Source: Phellopilus nigrolimitatus | Taxonomy: Eukaryota; Basidiomycota; Agaricomycetes; Hymenochaetales; Hymenochaetaceae | Length of the DNA stretch: 64,000 nucleotides | Direction of reading: 5' to 3' | Assembly: GCA_021029095.1 (NCBI GenBank) | Contig: JAJOHG010000001.1 | Location: 2,046,001-2,110,000, forward strand | In this document: positions 49,006-60,077 of the stretch, in pieces | How the letters are laid out: every line of letters begins with the position of its first letter | Position numbering within the stretch: position 1 is the stretch's first letter | Translations under genes and position numbers: made by a program | The notes under the pieces: model-generated | What the model was told of the DNA's origin: nothing | Database searches by the model: none | What the model saw: only the letters and a program-made list of their open reading frames with translations

Positions 49006-50177
49006 TCAGCGACGGCCGGCACCCGCTGCCGCGGGCCGCTGCTGGGTCAGCATGGTGCCCGCCCAGCGCGACACGACCATCTGGAGCTTCTCCCAGATAC
49101 TGAGGAGCATGGGCGGGCTGCCCGGCTTGCGCACGTAGCCATCAACGAGACCGGTAACGCGTGCGACCGCGAGCTGCGTGAAGGCCGACTGGTAGTAGCG
49201 CAGGCGCAGGAAGTGCGCGTAGACGATCGGCGCGAGCAGCGAGTTCTGGAACGTGAGTGCGCCGAGCGCGACGCGTACGAAGATAAGTAGCTCTGCGTAC
49301 GCGACGATATTCATCGCAGGGTCGTAGTTGGCTGTGGTTATGTTGAGTCGTAAGTACACGCATCGTGGAGGACACGTGGACGAGCGAAGCGCGTACCTTT
49401 GGTCCAGACTGAAAGTTTCTTTATGACCGGGTGCGGCGTCGCAGGTTGGCCAGGGGTGACAGCGGGTTGGGGCGGGAAGAACTGGAGGAGGACGTTCGCG
49501 CGGAGGAACGTAAGGACGTGGAAAAGCGAAAACGTCGCGAATGGAATAAGAGAGACTACGTTCGCAGACGTGTCAGCTGGCTTGCGCGCGTTTTTCATTT
49601 TTCGTGCAACGACGTACCAGGGACGGGTTTGGACATCCACCAGAAGAACGCGAGCACGAAGTATTGGATATTCTACAATGAGGATGAGATGTCAGTTGAG
49701 ATTCCAAAAGAATACGTTGAAGACACACTTCGTCGGTCATAGCACGTCGCAGATAGCTTCCAGTAGGTTGAGTTCCCTGATGAACTATTAGTAAAGCAAG
49801 ATGAGGAAGAACGATATGCCCTCACTTGACCGAAGGATTTACTGTAAAGAGGATTGTACGTCAAAGGAGGTTCTGATAAAGAAAGAAAAAACATCACTCA
49901 CAAGCACACGACGGCATAGCTAACGAGAGCACCAAAGTAGCTCACTGGACATGTCTCGTCAAAGGCGAAGTGGCATAGGATGAGTAGGACACACAAGAGT
50001 AGAGCTTTGATTGGCCTGTGCTTCGGAGGGTCAACCACGCGAGGAGATATTTGGTCGCGCAGACGAGGAGAAGGAAGTGGCCTCCAGCCCAAACATAGTG
50101 CTAGAAAGGTGGGCGCGTCAGCGGGACGAATTATGGAGGAAAAAGAAAGGGAATAAGAATACCTGAGCGATTGACAT
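49006..50177 (-). CDS. TMEM33/Pom33-family endoplasmic reticulum membrane protein
   Basis: Multi-pass protein of the ER and nuclear-pore-associated membrane that shapes ER tubules. Spliced exons give 'HYVWAGGHFLLLV', 'SYFGALVSYAVVC', 'YLRRAMTDENIQYFVLAFFW', 'SLIPFATFSLFHVLTFLRAN', 'NSLLAPIVYAHFLRLRYYQS' and end 'RPAAAGAGRR' at 49006. Four hydrophobic segments and the 'YAHFLRLRYYQSAF' block are characteristic of the family (yeast Pom33, fission yeast Tts1). The start is uncertain. I mark the ATG at 50177 ('MSIAQ'), but the preceding frame 'KAGPKAREDVRSGAAAVG' plus 'SAQLIMSIAQ' looks coding, so the true start is probably in an exon upstream, within about 50,180-50,480. Confidence 0.82.
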
Positions 50178-50615
50178 GATAAGCTGCGCGCTCTGGAAGG
50201 AGGAAGGAGATGAGGGAGAGTGGTGGGAGAGTGTTGAGAGCAAGACGACTAGCACGAGTTGGAGACCAACAGCAGCGGCGCCAGACCTGACGTCTTCTCT
50301 CGCTTTAGGGCCGGCCTTGGCTGACCCTACGTGTTGATGTTGGCTAACACGCCTGCAAGAGTAAATATTTGTACAGTTCCTCGACGACTTCAACGACTCG
50401 GGATGTACGTATGTATTTTACTTACTTGCCTCGAGGCAATACAAGTAATTGTCATTACAATTGCGTTGAAAATGAAAAAAAAACTTCGGCAGCGAGATAG
50501 GTCGGCAAAGGACAACCTGCCCGAAAGAGGAAGTACCGCCACCGGAGAAATAAATTTAAATTGGATAGTTTGGGCTTTGGGAATCTGGTATTGAGCAGCG
50601 AGTTCAAGTTGGTAC

Positions 50616-53271
50616 ATGTCTCGTATTCCAGTCCCCTCGTCCCACTCCCCATCCCACCAACGCGTCGCCTCCCCATCCCCCGTTCCCTTCCCAGAACGCG
50701 GCGCGTCCCCAGTACCACCCGCTCGTCACTTCTCCAACTCCATGTCGTCCCTCTCCTACTCAGGTTCCATTTCGGACACACGTAAGAAGCAGAACAAACG
50801 CGATGAGGTTAGTCCAATCACGTCTCTCTTTCTAGCTTGGGGCGAACAGCCTCAGCCGTTTTTAAGACGCGTGCGTTCACACGTGTCCGACGTGTCCTTG
50901 CCCATTTTCTCGAGCCGTCATGACACCCAGTGCAGGCGACGCTCCGGACGGCAGGCCTTCTCCCCCCGTCTCGCCGCGCCGCCCGCTTGCGCGCAAGACC
51001 TCGCGTGCAGAGCTGACAGAATCTCGTCTCTACCCCCAGGCCATTCGTAAGAAAATCGAGTCCGAGCTCTCCCGCAAGCGTACCATCTCCACGAACAACA
51101 CCCAGCGCAATAGGCCTAGAAAGCCGATTGCCGCGAAGGGCACCGTCGCCGCGCTCAAGCCCAGCCCCGCGTTGACGGTCCCAGAGACAATCACCGTTTC
51201 GGATGCCAGTCAGCTATGCGCAGCAAAAAGGACTGACTGCGTGCTTGTCGTGGATGAGGAGGAGGGCTTGAGTGGTATTTTCACCGCGAAGGATCTTGCG
51301 TATAGAGTATGCAAAATTTTTAAATAGTTAACTCGGTTTTAGACGTACAGACTTAAACTTTTTTTTCGTTGTTAGGTCACTGCAGAAGGTCTGGATCCAC
51401 GCAATACGCCCGTCAGTGCTATCATGACGCGTAGTCCGATGGTGACGAGGGACACGACTAGCGCGACCGAAGCTCTGCAGCTTATGGTCCAGCGTCATTT
51501 CCGTCATTTGGTAAATCGCTACTTTAATTGCTAAGGAAAGAATCAAGTACTCAAAAACGCATAGCCTGTGTGTAATGAGGAGGGAAATGTCGTCGGTCTC
51601 CTCGACATCACCAAGGTTTTCCACGAGGCCTTGGACAAGGTCGAGCGCAGCTCGACCGCGTCTGAGAAGCTGTACAGCGCTCTTGCGGGTGTGCAAACGG
51701 AGATGGGTCCGAACATGACCGCCAACCCACAGGCGGCTGCCATGCTCGCGTACGTCGACGCGCTGCGCGAGAAGACGGCCTTGCCAGACCTTACGACCGT
51801 CATGGACTCGCGCACACACCCGGCCACCGTCGGTCCGAAGACGACCGTCAAGGAGGCTGCCAAGCTCATGAAGGAGAACCGGACGACCGCTGTGTGTGTA
51901 ATGGAACACAGCGTGTCCGGTCTACCGGGAAGCCCCCCGCGCATCGCGGGTATTTTCACGAGCAAGGACGTCGTCCTGCGTGTTATCGCGGCTGGATTGG
52001 ATTCGTCGCGCTGCAGCGTCGTACGGGTCATGACCCCGCACCCAGACGTTGCTCCGCCGACGATGATTGTGCAGGACGCACTCAAGAAGATGTACAGTGC
52101 GTAATATCTACTTTAATCTCAGTGATTCTTTCTTTCGCAAGCGACTTACCAATGTTTGGAATACAATAACAGCCGGCCATTATCTCAACCTCCCAGTTGT
52201 CGAGGGGGACGGGCGTCTGATCGCCATTGTTGACGTCTTAAAGCTGACCTACGCCACCCTGGAGCAGGTCGGTCTTCGTTTCTCACAGTTTTTGCGCACA
52301 GCACATAACACAATAGAACATTCTTCCAACAGATGGGTCAAATGAGCGCCGAAGCTGGCGGCGACACGTCCGGCGGGCCAATGTGGGGCCGCTTCTTCGA
52401 GTCCATCGGCGGACACGACGACAACGAGTCGATGATCTCGGGCTCGAACGTCCCCACGGACCTCCACACGCTGCCGCCCTATCCCGATTCGCCGCTGCGG
52501 CACACGCGCTCGCCGGAGGTGGGCCCCAACGACTCGGCGTCCGTCATGGACGACGACAACGGGTCGGGCATCGACTTCCCGTCGCTGCGCCGCGCGGGCA
52601 CGGGCGGCGTGTCGAGCCTCGCGCCGCCCGCGCCGATCGACGACGGCACGTACGTCTTCAAGTTCAGCACGCCCAGCAAGCGCACGCACCGCTTCCAGGC
52701 GCGCCACGACGACATCGAGCACCTGCGCGAGGTCATCGAGGGCAAGCTCGCGACGGACCCGTTCTTCGCGCCGCCGAAGCCAGACGCGGGCGCAGACGCG
52801 GACGCGGACGCGCCCCTCCCCGAGGGCCCGCGCGCGGACGACTTCCAGATGTACTACAAGGACGCGGACGCGGACGACGTGTACATCTCCTCGAGCGAGG
52901 ACGTGTCCGACGCGGTCAAGAGCGCGCGCCGCGCGGGCGTCGACCGCGTCGTGCTCTTCCTGCACGGCGGCGAGTCGTGGGTGGTGCACAGCAAGGAGGA
53001 TGCGGGCGCGAAGGCGGCGCCGGAGGCCGGTACGCCGAAGGAGGCGCCCGCGAGCGAAGTGGCGTCTACGCTGCCTGCCGCGGACAGCACTGCGCCGGCG
53101 GAGGCTGCGCTGCCCGACGGCGCCAAGTCCGCGCCGCCCGCGCACCCGCACGTGCCTGCGGGCGCGGACGACATCTTCGGCCTGCCCCGGGACATGCTTC
53201 TGCCCGCGAGCATTGGTGCGCTTGCGGTCGTGATCGTCGCCGTGTTTACGATCTCGCGATTCTCCGACTGA
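50616..53271 (+). CDS. CBS-pair and PB1 domain protein with C-terminal membrane anchor
   Basis: Contains two CBS pairs (adenine-nucleotide-sensing modules), a PB1 domain and a tail anchor. The N-terminus 'MSRIPVPSSHSPSHQRVASP' is Ser/Pro-rich; then 'AIRKKIESELSRKRT' after an intron of about 230 nt. CBS units: 'ITVSDASQLCAAKRTDCVLV', 'SGIFTAKDLAYR', 'TPVSAIMTRSPMVTRDTTSA', 'FRHLPVCNEEGNVVGLLDIT', 'GIFTSKDVVLRVIAAGLD', 'VRVMTPHPDVAPPTM' and 'NLPVVEGDGRLIAIVDVLKL'. The last exon (from about 52,333) encodes the PB1 domain ('YVFKFSTPSKRTHRFQARHD', 'DDFQMYYKDADADDVYISSS') and the C-terminal helix 'LPASIGALAVVIVAVFTISR'. The layout matches fission yeast Mug70-like proteins. This last exon is far more GC-rich than the rest of the gene. 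Specific function unknown. Confidence 0.85.
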
Positions 53272-53818
53272 AACCGGATCCACCCCAAATTCCATCACGT
53301 TTGATTCTTTAACGTTTTTATGATACCTCCCAGTTATCTTGTTATGATTTCCCCCCCTTTCCCTTCCTCCCCATTTTTAGACAGTCTTAATGCCCGCTCA
53401 TCACTACTCCTGTCCGGAACGCAATTTCTTTTTGCTTTTTGTCATTCTTTTTATAACCATCATAACCACCATCAAATGAATTGTCGAGAGAGTAAACGTC
53501 CATATGGAAACATCGCGCTGCGTGATATAACCTCGCCACCACCAAAGAAACTCCAAAATTCCGACTCATTGAGAGCAAACACATGCGAGAAGAAATCGAT
53601 GTATATCACAGAACGCACAACGGATGGCGAGAGAAGAAAGGACGCCGACTGGCCGACGGCGATGAGATGGAAACAATGTACAAATGAGATGAAAGAGAGA
53701 GAAGAAAATGGGTTGGTTATAGACAGGGGAAGTTAAAAAAAGGAGAAGAGGTTGGGGGGAAACAGTGATGAGATCTTTGGGTGTCTATGTGAGCAAAAGG
53801 GACCAATGATGACTCGTG
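53272..53818. other. Convergent 3' spacer, CBS/PB1 gene and Ras-like gene
   Basis: About 550 bp. A frame at 53320-53736 (+) has no motif and very A/T-rich then purine-rich content typical of 3' untranslated DNA. No gene called. Confidence 0.45.
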
Positions 53819-54798
53819 CTACATAATAATACAACGACGCTTTTTCTCGCGTTCTCCTTGCCGTGCAGGTAGCGCAGGCCCCGACTCAGCCTGCCTCGTC
53901 TGCCGTAAGGCGCGGACGAGGTTCATGAAGAGGCGCTCGACGTTGTGGGACGTCTTGGCGGACGTCTCGAGGAACTCGCAGCCGAACGAGCGCGCCATCG
54001 CGGCGCCCTCCTCTCGCGACACCTCCCGCTCGTACGTCTTGTCGCACTTGTTGCCGACGAGCACGAAAATCGGCTTGTTGCGCTTCACGCGCAACATCAG
54101 CTGCCGGAAGACCTCGAGCCGGTCGAATGTCGATCGCGAGGCGATCGAGTACACCAGGATGAAGCCCTGTCCTTCCCTATTGCGCGTAATGAAAAAAAAA
54201 TAGAAGTCCGGTCCATCAGATGCGCGGGCTGCGGAAGCGGGTGATGAGAAAAGACGCACCGAACCCACTGGTCTCGTAATGTCGCATATTCCTCTGGAGT
54301 CGGGCGAAAAACGAACGTATAATAGAAGTCAGAGATGAGATGATCGGGGATTAGCGGACGCCATCGGCCGCACCTTGTCCAGCCGTGTCGATAACTTCCA
54401 CAAAACACATCCGGTTATCGACAACCAGCTGCTTGCGGTACGCGTCTTCTATCGTTGGGTCATATGTCTGCGCGCGTAGAGACCATGGTGAGAACAGAGG
54501 AAGAAGGAAACGCGCTGGGTGATCAGCGGGTGGTGTGTGGCGATGAAACGCACCTCTAGAAGGGAAACGCAAGAGACAGCGTGAGCAGACGGCGCACACG
54601 GGAGAAGAGACGAATGGAAGAGAAGCAGGACGCACCGACGAAACAGTTTAAAGTGAACTGAATGGGGGGAGCGAGTCGGCCGACATCAGGATGCGCGCCT
54701 GACAGGCATGAGGACGGAAATGGAGAACATACCTGCACGGCCAAGGCGGTCTTGCCAACACCGCCGTCCCCCAGTACAGCGACGCGCCAGCTATCCAT
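53819..54798 (-). CDS. Ras-subfamily small GTPase
   Basis: Membrane signalling switch. The ATG at 54798 is in a good context (CAAACTATGG). G1 is '[13 protein letters not shown]', switch I '[20 protein letters not shown]', G3 '[15 protein letters not shown]', G4 'VGNKCDK' and G5 'ETSAK'. The C-terminus has a basic run 'REKKRR' and the CaaX box CIIM for prenylation, stop at 53819. Exons are small: 'FTLNCFV' plus one base is a 22-nt exon (54636-54657), and the Glu before 'TYDPT' can be completed only by a 2-nt exon AG at 54554-54555 between two normal GT-AG introns of 80 and 86 nt. The sequence resembles fungal Ras/Ras-like proteins more than Rho or Rab. The exact subtype (Ras1, Ras2 or Rsr1) is not decided. 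Confidence 0.88.
54554..54555 (-). other. 2-nt microexon in the Ras-like gene
   Basis: On the minus strand the order is ...cccttctag|AG|GTGCGT.... The upstream exon ends GTC G and the downstream exon starts ACATATGAC. G + AG + ACA gives Val-Glu-Thr-Tyr-Asp, the normal switch I sequence. Skipping the AG puts a stop right after (GAC ATA TGA). Using a donor three codon positions earlier would keep frame but lose the conserved Val-Glu. Confidence 0.65.
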
Positions 54799-56065
54799 AG
54801 TTTGCTTCGATGCGGGAAATTGTCAAGAGCCGAGAGCGCTTGTTCGCGATAAGGGCGCAGGGAGGGGTGCAGAGGCAGAGGATGGGTGGCAGGGGCGCAG
54901 TCGGGGGCGTGTTTTTTTCTGGGGAGATGATCAGGTGAGTGGGTGGGTGCGCGCTGGAAGCGATTAGGCGCGCACTTTTTGGCAGGCGGGCGGGTTGTGG
55001 AGGCGTCGGTGCGGGGTATAGGGTGGCTGCGTGGTAACTGGGGCGTGGGCGTGTGCGTGGTCGTGGACGAGCGGAGTGATGGATAAAAATCTGCGGGGGG
55101 CGGGGGGTGCGGGTGTGTGTGCGGAGGGAAGAGGGGGGGGGGAAAAGAAAGAACTAAGTCGTCGTGCAAAGTTCGTGTAAAGGTCGTGAAGAGAAGGAAA
55201 AAGAGAGAGAGAGGAGAGAGGAGGAGAGAGGAGAGGAGAGAGTGGATGTGGAAGGTGAGTGGTACGGTACGGGTAAGGGCCTTACTTGAGCAGCGGTGCA
55301 GCGATGCAGCGCGGTGCAGTTCGTCTTCAGTCGTCACCAATCCGGCCACTCCCGTCCCTATTTGTATTTTCAACATTTTCCCTATTTCCCTATTTCCTTA
55401 TTTTCTTCTTTTTTTCAACCTATATTTTCTTATTTCCCTATTTTTCTCGTGCATGTATTTGTCACAACATCTCCCTCTTGGGCTCGCTCCTCCCGTTCCC
55501 CGCGGCTCCTCTCCCGAGTCCCAGTCTCTACATTTCCCAGACAATCCCATAAGCATATACACACACACATACGCCTCTCCGCTGACCACGCTCGCTTTAC
55601 ACGGGGCGAAGCGAGCGTCCCCCCGGCCCCGCGCTACACCCTAGGTTCACCGCGCCCACGCTTCCCACACCGCAGAGCTTGTTTGCTAACCTTAACCGCC
55701 AGCGTGCCCTCCGAAGCATCCCAGCCCACATAATTAAGGGCCCGTGCGCCCCGCGCCCTCCAAGGCGACAGGGGGCGAGAGAGACAATTGGCCGACGCTC
55801 GCTCGCCCGTTCGCTCGCCCTGCCTGCCTGTCTGTCGCCTTTCGCGTCGCTCGCGCGGTCAGGTGCACGCCAGATCCCGCGCCGCGCCACACCCGTCGCC
55901 GCCTTCTGGAACCGTCCAACGATTACCCTTCCCCGTCTTCTCTACGCCTTTTTTTATACAAGCCCCGGCACGGGCCTATTCCTGCGTGGCTTCGCACGCG
56001 CGGCGGGTGTGAAGAACAGAAAAAGCACGTAGAAAGAAAGAAAGAATAAAATAGCAGACATATAC

Positions 56066-56087
56066 ATATATATATATATATATATAT
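56066..56087. repeat. (AT)11 microsatellite
   Basis: Uninterrupted AT dinucleotide run of 22 bases. Confidence 0.95.
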
Positions 56088-56660
56088 CATTTATCGCGAT
56101 TGGGGGAGCGGAAGCGGGCTGGGTGCACATGCTCGCGCGTGTGGCGACAGCGAACGAGCTTAGGCGATGGAGATAATGAGTCTAAAGTCCTAATTGCGAG
56201 GCACCAGGACGAACATGGACATATGCGCGCGCGCACTTGGCTCCATACATGTACATGCCCGCGCAATTATTGTATAATACGGCACCATCACTCCCTCCCT
56301 CCGCCAGGCACCCACCGCCTGCACCGGAATCGGGAATGCACATATGTACATGTACATGTAAATATATTTGATGTCCGGCTGGGAAGCACCCGCGAGATCC
56401 ACCACCCTTGCGTTGCTCGACCTCGCCTGAGGATCGTTCTTTGCCTCTCGCTTGCGTGAATTGGGATAATGCGTTGTGTGCACAAGACGCAGCCGCCGGC
56501 TCTGTTGTGTGCACATGCGCACGAGAGATCCCAACAGAGGATTTCAGGATCGGGGCGAATTTAAGCTGGACCCTTTGATGATCTGACGGCCTTTCCACAG
56601 CCGCCTGCAGTGCAGACAGGAGATGCGGCGCTCCCGGGTCTCGCGAACGCCTTCGCATGC

Positions 56661-56700
56661 CGAACGAACGAACGAATGAACGAACGAGCGAGCGAGCGAA
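56661..56700. repeat. Period-4 tract (CGAA/CGAG units)
   Basis: About ten consecutive 4-base units, mostly CGAA then CGAG, with one variant TGAA. A related tract of GAAA/GAAT/GAAC units lies at 57201-57240 and another, built of CGCT/CGCC/TGCC units, at 55795-55838. Confidence 0.9.
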
Positions 56701-57200
56701 GCCACGAACGGGACAGAGCTCTCGGAGGTTGCGTAAGGGCCCTGCGCGGCCGGACCGCCCCCACAACCCCCACCCATTCAGTCCACAGCACGGAATGAAA
56801 AAAAGAATCGAATAGAAAAATGTAAAATGCGAAAAGAAATAGCCCGGGGTCCACACAACACGCCATGCATGTATGTACATGTACATATGTATGTCCACGA
56901 ATAGGAAGCCGGCCGTATCGATGATCGACGGCCTCGCCGACGCCCCCAACCCCCTCCTCGGATCGGAGTAACCAAAGCCTCCTAAGCAGACGGAGACGGA
57001 GACGGGGCAAAGGGCTCGTCGGCAGGCGTGCACCTTGCATGTTATATATTATCGCATATTACGCATGCCAGCCAGTGAGTGGGTCCACCGTGCGCTGAGC
57101 CCGGCCGCGGGCGCTCCGCGCAGGCTATGTATAACCCGCCGTTAATTATACAACGCCCCTCCTCGAAGTTTCCTCGAGGCATCCCCGGCGGGATGCCGCA

Positions 57201-57240
57201 GAACAGGACGAAAGAATGAATGAACGAAAGAATGAAAGAG
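57201..57240. repeat. Period-4 tract (GAAA/GAAT/GAAC units)
   Basis: Imperfect 4-base periodicity over about 40 bases, purine-rich on the plus strand, similar in design to the tract at 56661-56700. Confidence 0.8.
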
Positions 57241-59783
57241 AGGCACCGAGCCGGGGGGACGCGTGGGGGGAAGGGACACCGGCAACGGTTTTTAGAGCGG
57301 TCGGCGCCTGCCTGCGCTCGGGCGCGTCCGTGCAGAAGCGCGGGCCGCAGGTGAAGAATCTGCACTTTTGGCCCTTTCTCGCCTATTGTCCTCGCCGGAA
57401 TCGGCATACAGGCAGGAACGCGCCAGCGGGGCGCTCCCTGAAGCTCCTTGGGTGCAAGATTCGCTCGAGAGATAGCTCCTGCGAGAGGCGCCGACCTCGC
57501 GTGGACTGGGCTTCGCGCTTCTGTACATGTCCGCAGCGCGGAGTTACTATTTACCACCTTCCCCCCCTTTTTTATTTGCGCTCTTCTGCTGCCGGCCCCA
57601 GCGCCCTGGAAGGTACTTGAGGGACTTCAGCGACTTGCAACATTTTTTTTACAAATCCACAGCTCACCGCGAAGCGCGAAATCTTCGCGACGGACGCGCG
57701 TGCGCGTGCGCGTTGTCATGCCGGGTGCTGCAATTCGTTTTTTTTTTTTTTGCTGAGGGCCCGCACCAACGCCGCCCGCGACCTACGCGTCGAATCGCCG
57801 GCGCCGGAGCCGGGCCTCGGCGGTTTGGCAGGTCGGGTCGAGGCTCACTAAGCCATTACAAACAGAACAGATCTTTTAGTAAGGGGTGCTGCAGTAATTC
57901 TGTCAGCATCTGCTGCACAAGAGTTTCTCACCTACGGCGTGCGTGCCCCGGCTCGGCTGCGTGCTCGTTCGCGCGCGTGCGCTTGACGGGTGACGGGCGC
58001 CTGCTATGCGTGAGCATAAGCGAACCGAGGGCGGGCGCGCTTGGGCAGAAGGGACGCACGCGACTGCGGCTGTGGGGATATGCACTCCGTCTTGAGGTGT
58101 GGGCCCCGGGGTGCTCGGGCAAGACTGGCGCTCGAGTGAATGACCGGCTCGCCGAAATGGCTATACAATCGCCCCGTGCAGAGTCTTCGCGAAGGGTCGA
58201 CGGGCTCCATGAACCGAAGAACAGAACTCTCTGTAGGGACCCGCCCATTTTCTTTTCTTTTCTTTTATAAAAAGGAATTAAAAGCCACATAGTCGCCCTT
58301 TCTAAATAAAGGGAGGGGCCCAACAGCACCCGAGGGGCAGAGAAGATCCCGCATCAGTGATCAGCTCGCGCACACGAACGCGCTCGGCGCGACTTGGCCA
58401 CATGCAGCGGATGCCTGAACACGCAAATCCGTCGCGGGGGGAAGGTGTTCCCCGACGCGCAGGAGCCTCTAAGTTTAATGATCAGCTAATCATATGGGGG
58501 AAGGGCGCGGAAGAGAAGGGAAGGAACGCGCGGACGTGATGGGGCGGACACGTGTGCGTGGCCTGGGAGCGGTTACGCTTGGGAGGGGGCCGAGGATGGC
58601 CATAGGGCGATCGGGGCGACGCCCCCTCGATGGAGGGGATAATCCTGGAACAGGCCTGGATAGGCTGGATAAAAGACGACATACGGCAGGCACGAGGGTG
58701 CAGCGACACGAGGCCGGGGAAGGGGAAGGGGAAGGGAGGGAGGGTGTGTAAATTTACATGCGTCGCCGAGCGTCGCCTCGCCGGCTTGTTCCTGCGGGAC
58801 GTGGGACGAATTAGACACCACGTACAACTCGCGTCTCGATAGCCCCGAAGACGGGCGCGTCGGCGATCTAAGAAACGCACGCGAACAACGCAAAGCACGG
58901 GCAGCATCCCTCAGACTCGGCGCAGGTCGCGTCTGCGTTCCCAGGTAGTTCGCCTGCACAAGGAGGCGTGCCCCCTGCAGGGAACAGCTGATCATGGGAT
59001 TGGACTGGCAGAAGATAGGTATGCAGATAGACAGGGTGCTATCAGATAAACAGTTTCTTTTGGCAATGCATCCGGCATCGAAATTGGCATTGAGCGATCT
59101 GCGAGATGCAGGTTTGTTGACATACTTTGCATGATCCGCGCTCAGCTGTCGGCCCGGTCGAGTAGGTTCGTCCATATGTCAGATCGTGTCTCGCTGAGAT
59201 CTCAAGTCAGCGCCCATGACAGAAAATGTGTTTGTGTAGAACGCGAAGCCGTCGAATCTTGACACCTTCGCGCAGATCGACGCGTGAAATGTGATGACGT
59301 TACCCTTTCGCTCCGTTGTGGCAGTCCGGCTGCCTTGTCCACTCAAACGTCTTATCGTAGATTCTAGCAGCAGCAAATTCATCTCGGTCAAGCTCAACTA
59401 GCGTACAATATACATTTTTCATGTCTTCGGCATCGTACTACGTTCGTGTCCTCGGAAGCATACGGGACTAAGGAGACAAGTGCGAAACGTGCGGAAAACG
59501 GCTGGCGGAAGGTCGGGGGGACAACAATTATCGCGGAAAAGCGGAAAAGGTGGGCTAAGGCGTACAAACGGGCACAGGGTATGGTAGAATTGAAGGGGTG
59601 GGATAGATAGGATATGGCGAAAAAAAACTGTTCCGAGAATAATTTGCGAGTCGCTATCTGCGGCATTTGAAGAATAAAAAGAAAATCTGCAACAAGCATG
59701 GAATCAGCAAACCGCGATGATGATCGTTCCTGCAAGGACCGCTTACCATGAGAAATATTACGCCAGCTTTCCGCCCGCGCCTC

Positions 59784-60077
59784 CTAGTCCTGCCGGCTAA
59801 ACTCCGCCTGCGTGAGGTCGAGCATGAAAAACCCGGTCTTGAACGACTCCGGCGGCTCGATGATCTTGACGGGTTTCGACGACGCCGCCTTGGGCGCGAT
59901 GGACGCAAACGGGCGGAGCGGGCGCGACGTCGGGAAGGCGTGGCCGCGCTCCGGGGCTGGCAGCGTGTTCGTCGAGGCTGCGAGCGGGCTGGGCGCGGAC
60001 GCAAGCGGCGAGGACCGGGCGGGCGCGTGCCGCTTCTGCGGCCGGGGGTTGAAGGCGGACACCGGCTGGGCGCTCAT
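59784..60077 (-). CDS. Small candidate protein, 97 residues, function unknown
   Basis: I do not recognise this protein. The ATG at 60077 gives 'MSAQPVSAFNPRPQKRHAPA', then a Ser/Pro/Ala-rich stretch, and a more conserved-looking end 'PVKIIEPPESFKTGFFMLDL' followed by 'TQAEFSRQD'. The contrast between a disordered start and an ordered, non-repetitive end is unlike the random frames around it. A longer frame reaches upstream to 60236, and introns at either end are possible. It is the only believable coding signal in more than 8 kb. Confidence 0.45.
   Translation of the reverse strand: MSAQPVSAFNPRPQKRHAPARSSPLASAPSPLAASTNTLPAPERGHAFPTSRPLRPFASIAPKAASSKPVKIIEPPESFKTGFFMLDLTQAEFSRQD

Larger units (their letters stand above)
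54799..59783. other. 5-kb gene-poor, GC-rich region with simple repeats
   Basis: No gene that I can support. On the Ras side (54.8-55.4 kb) the minus strand is strongly pyrimidine-rich (CTCTCC repeats at 55191-55243), probably leader and promoter of the Ras-like gene. Further on are period-4 tracts (55795-55838, 56661-56700, 57201-57240), an (AT)11 run (56066-56087), ACATGTACAT-rich blocks (about 56240, 56340, 56875) and a CT tract followed by TTTATAAAAAGG (58247-58277), a possible core promoter. Long frames here (57527-58270 +, 58573-59175 -) are products of high GC and show no domains. Confidence 0.5.

Noticed and set aside
50809..51040. Extra coding exon inside the long first intron of the CBS/PB1 gene
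   Set aside because: The frame from 50920 joins 'AIRKKIE' downstream, but no acceptor places it in phase with exon 1; the whole 230 nt is better read as an intron, though an alternative start is possible.
52249..53298. 349-codon frame antisense to the CBS/PB1 gene
   Set aside because: Arg/Ala/Val-rich translation with no domain; it mirrors the GC-rich PB1 exon on the other strand.
53755..53815. Possible box C motifs (GTGATGA, ATGATGA) of a C/D snoRNA
   Set aside because: No box D or terminal stem at suitable distance.
54648..55376. 242-codon frame upstream of and overlapping the Ras-like start
   Set aside because: Low-complexity Pro/His/Ser/Leu translation of a pyrimidine-rich leader, out of frame with the GTPase.
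57527..58270. 247-codon frame on the plus strand
   Set aside because: Arg/Cys/Ser/Ala-rich with no domain and no splice support; expected from high GC content.
58573..59175. 200-codon frame on the minus strand
   Set aside because: No motif, ordered segment or partner exons; frames of this size are expected in GC-rich DNA.
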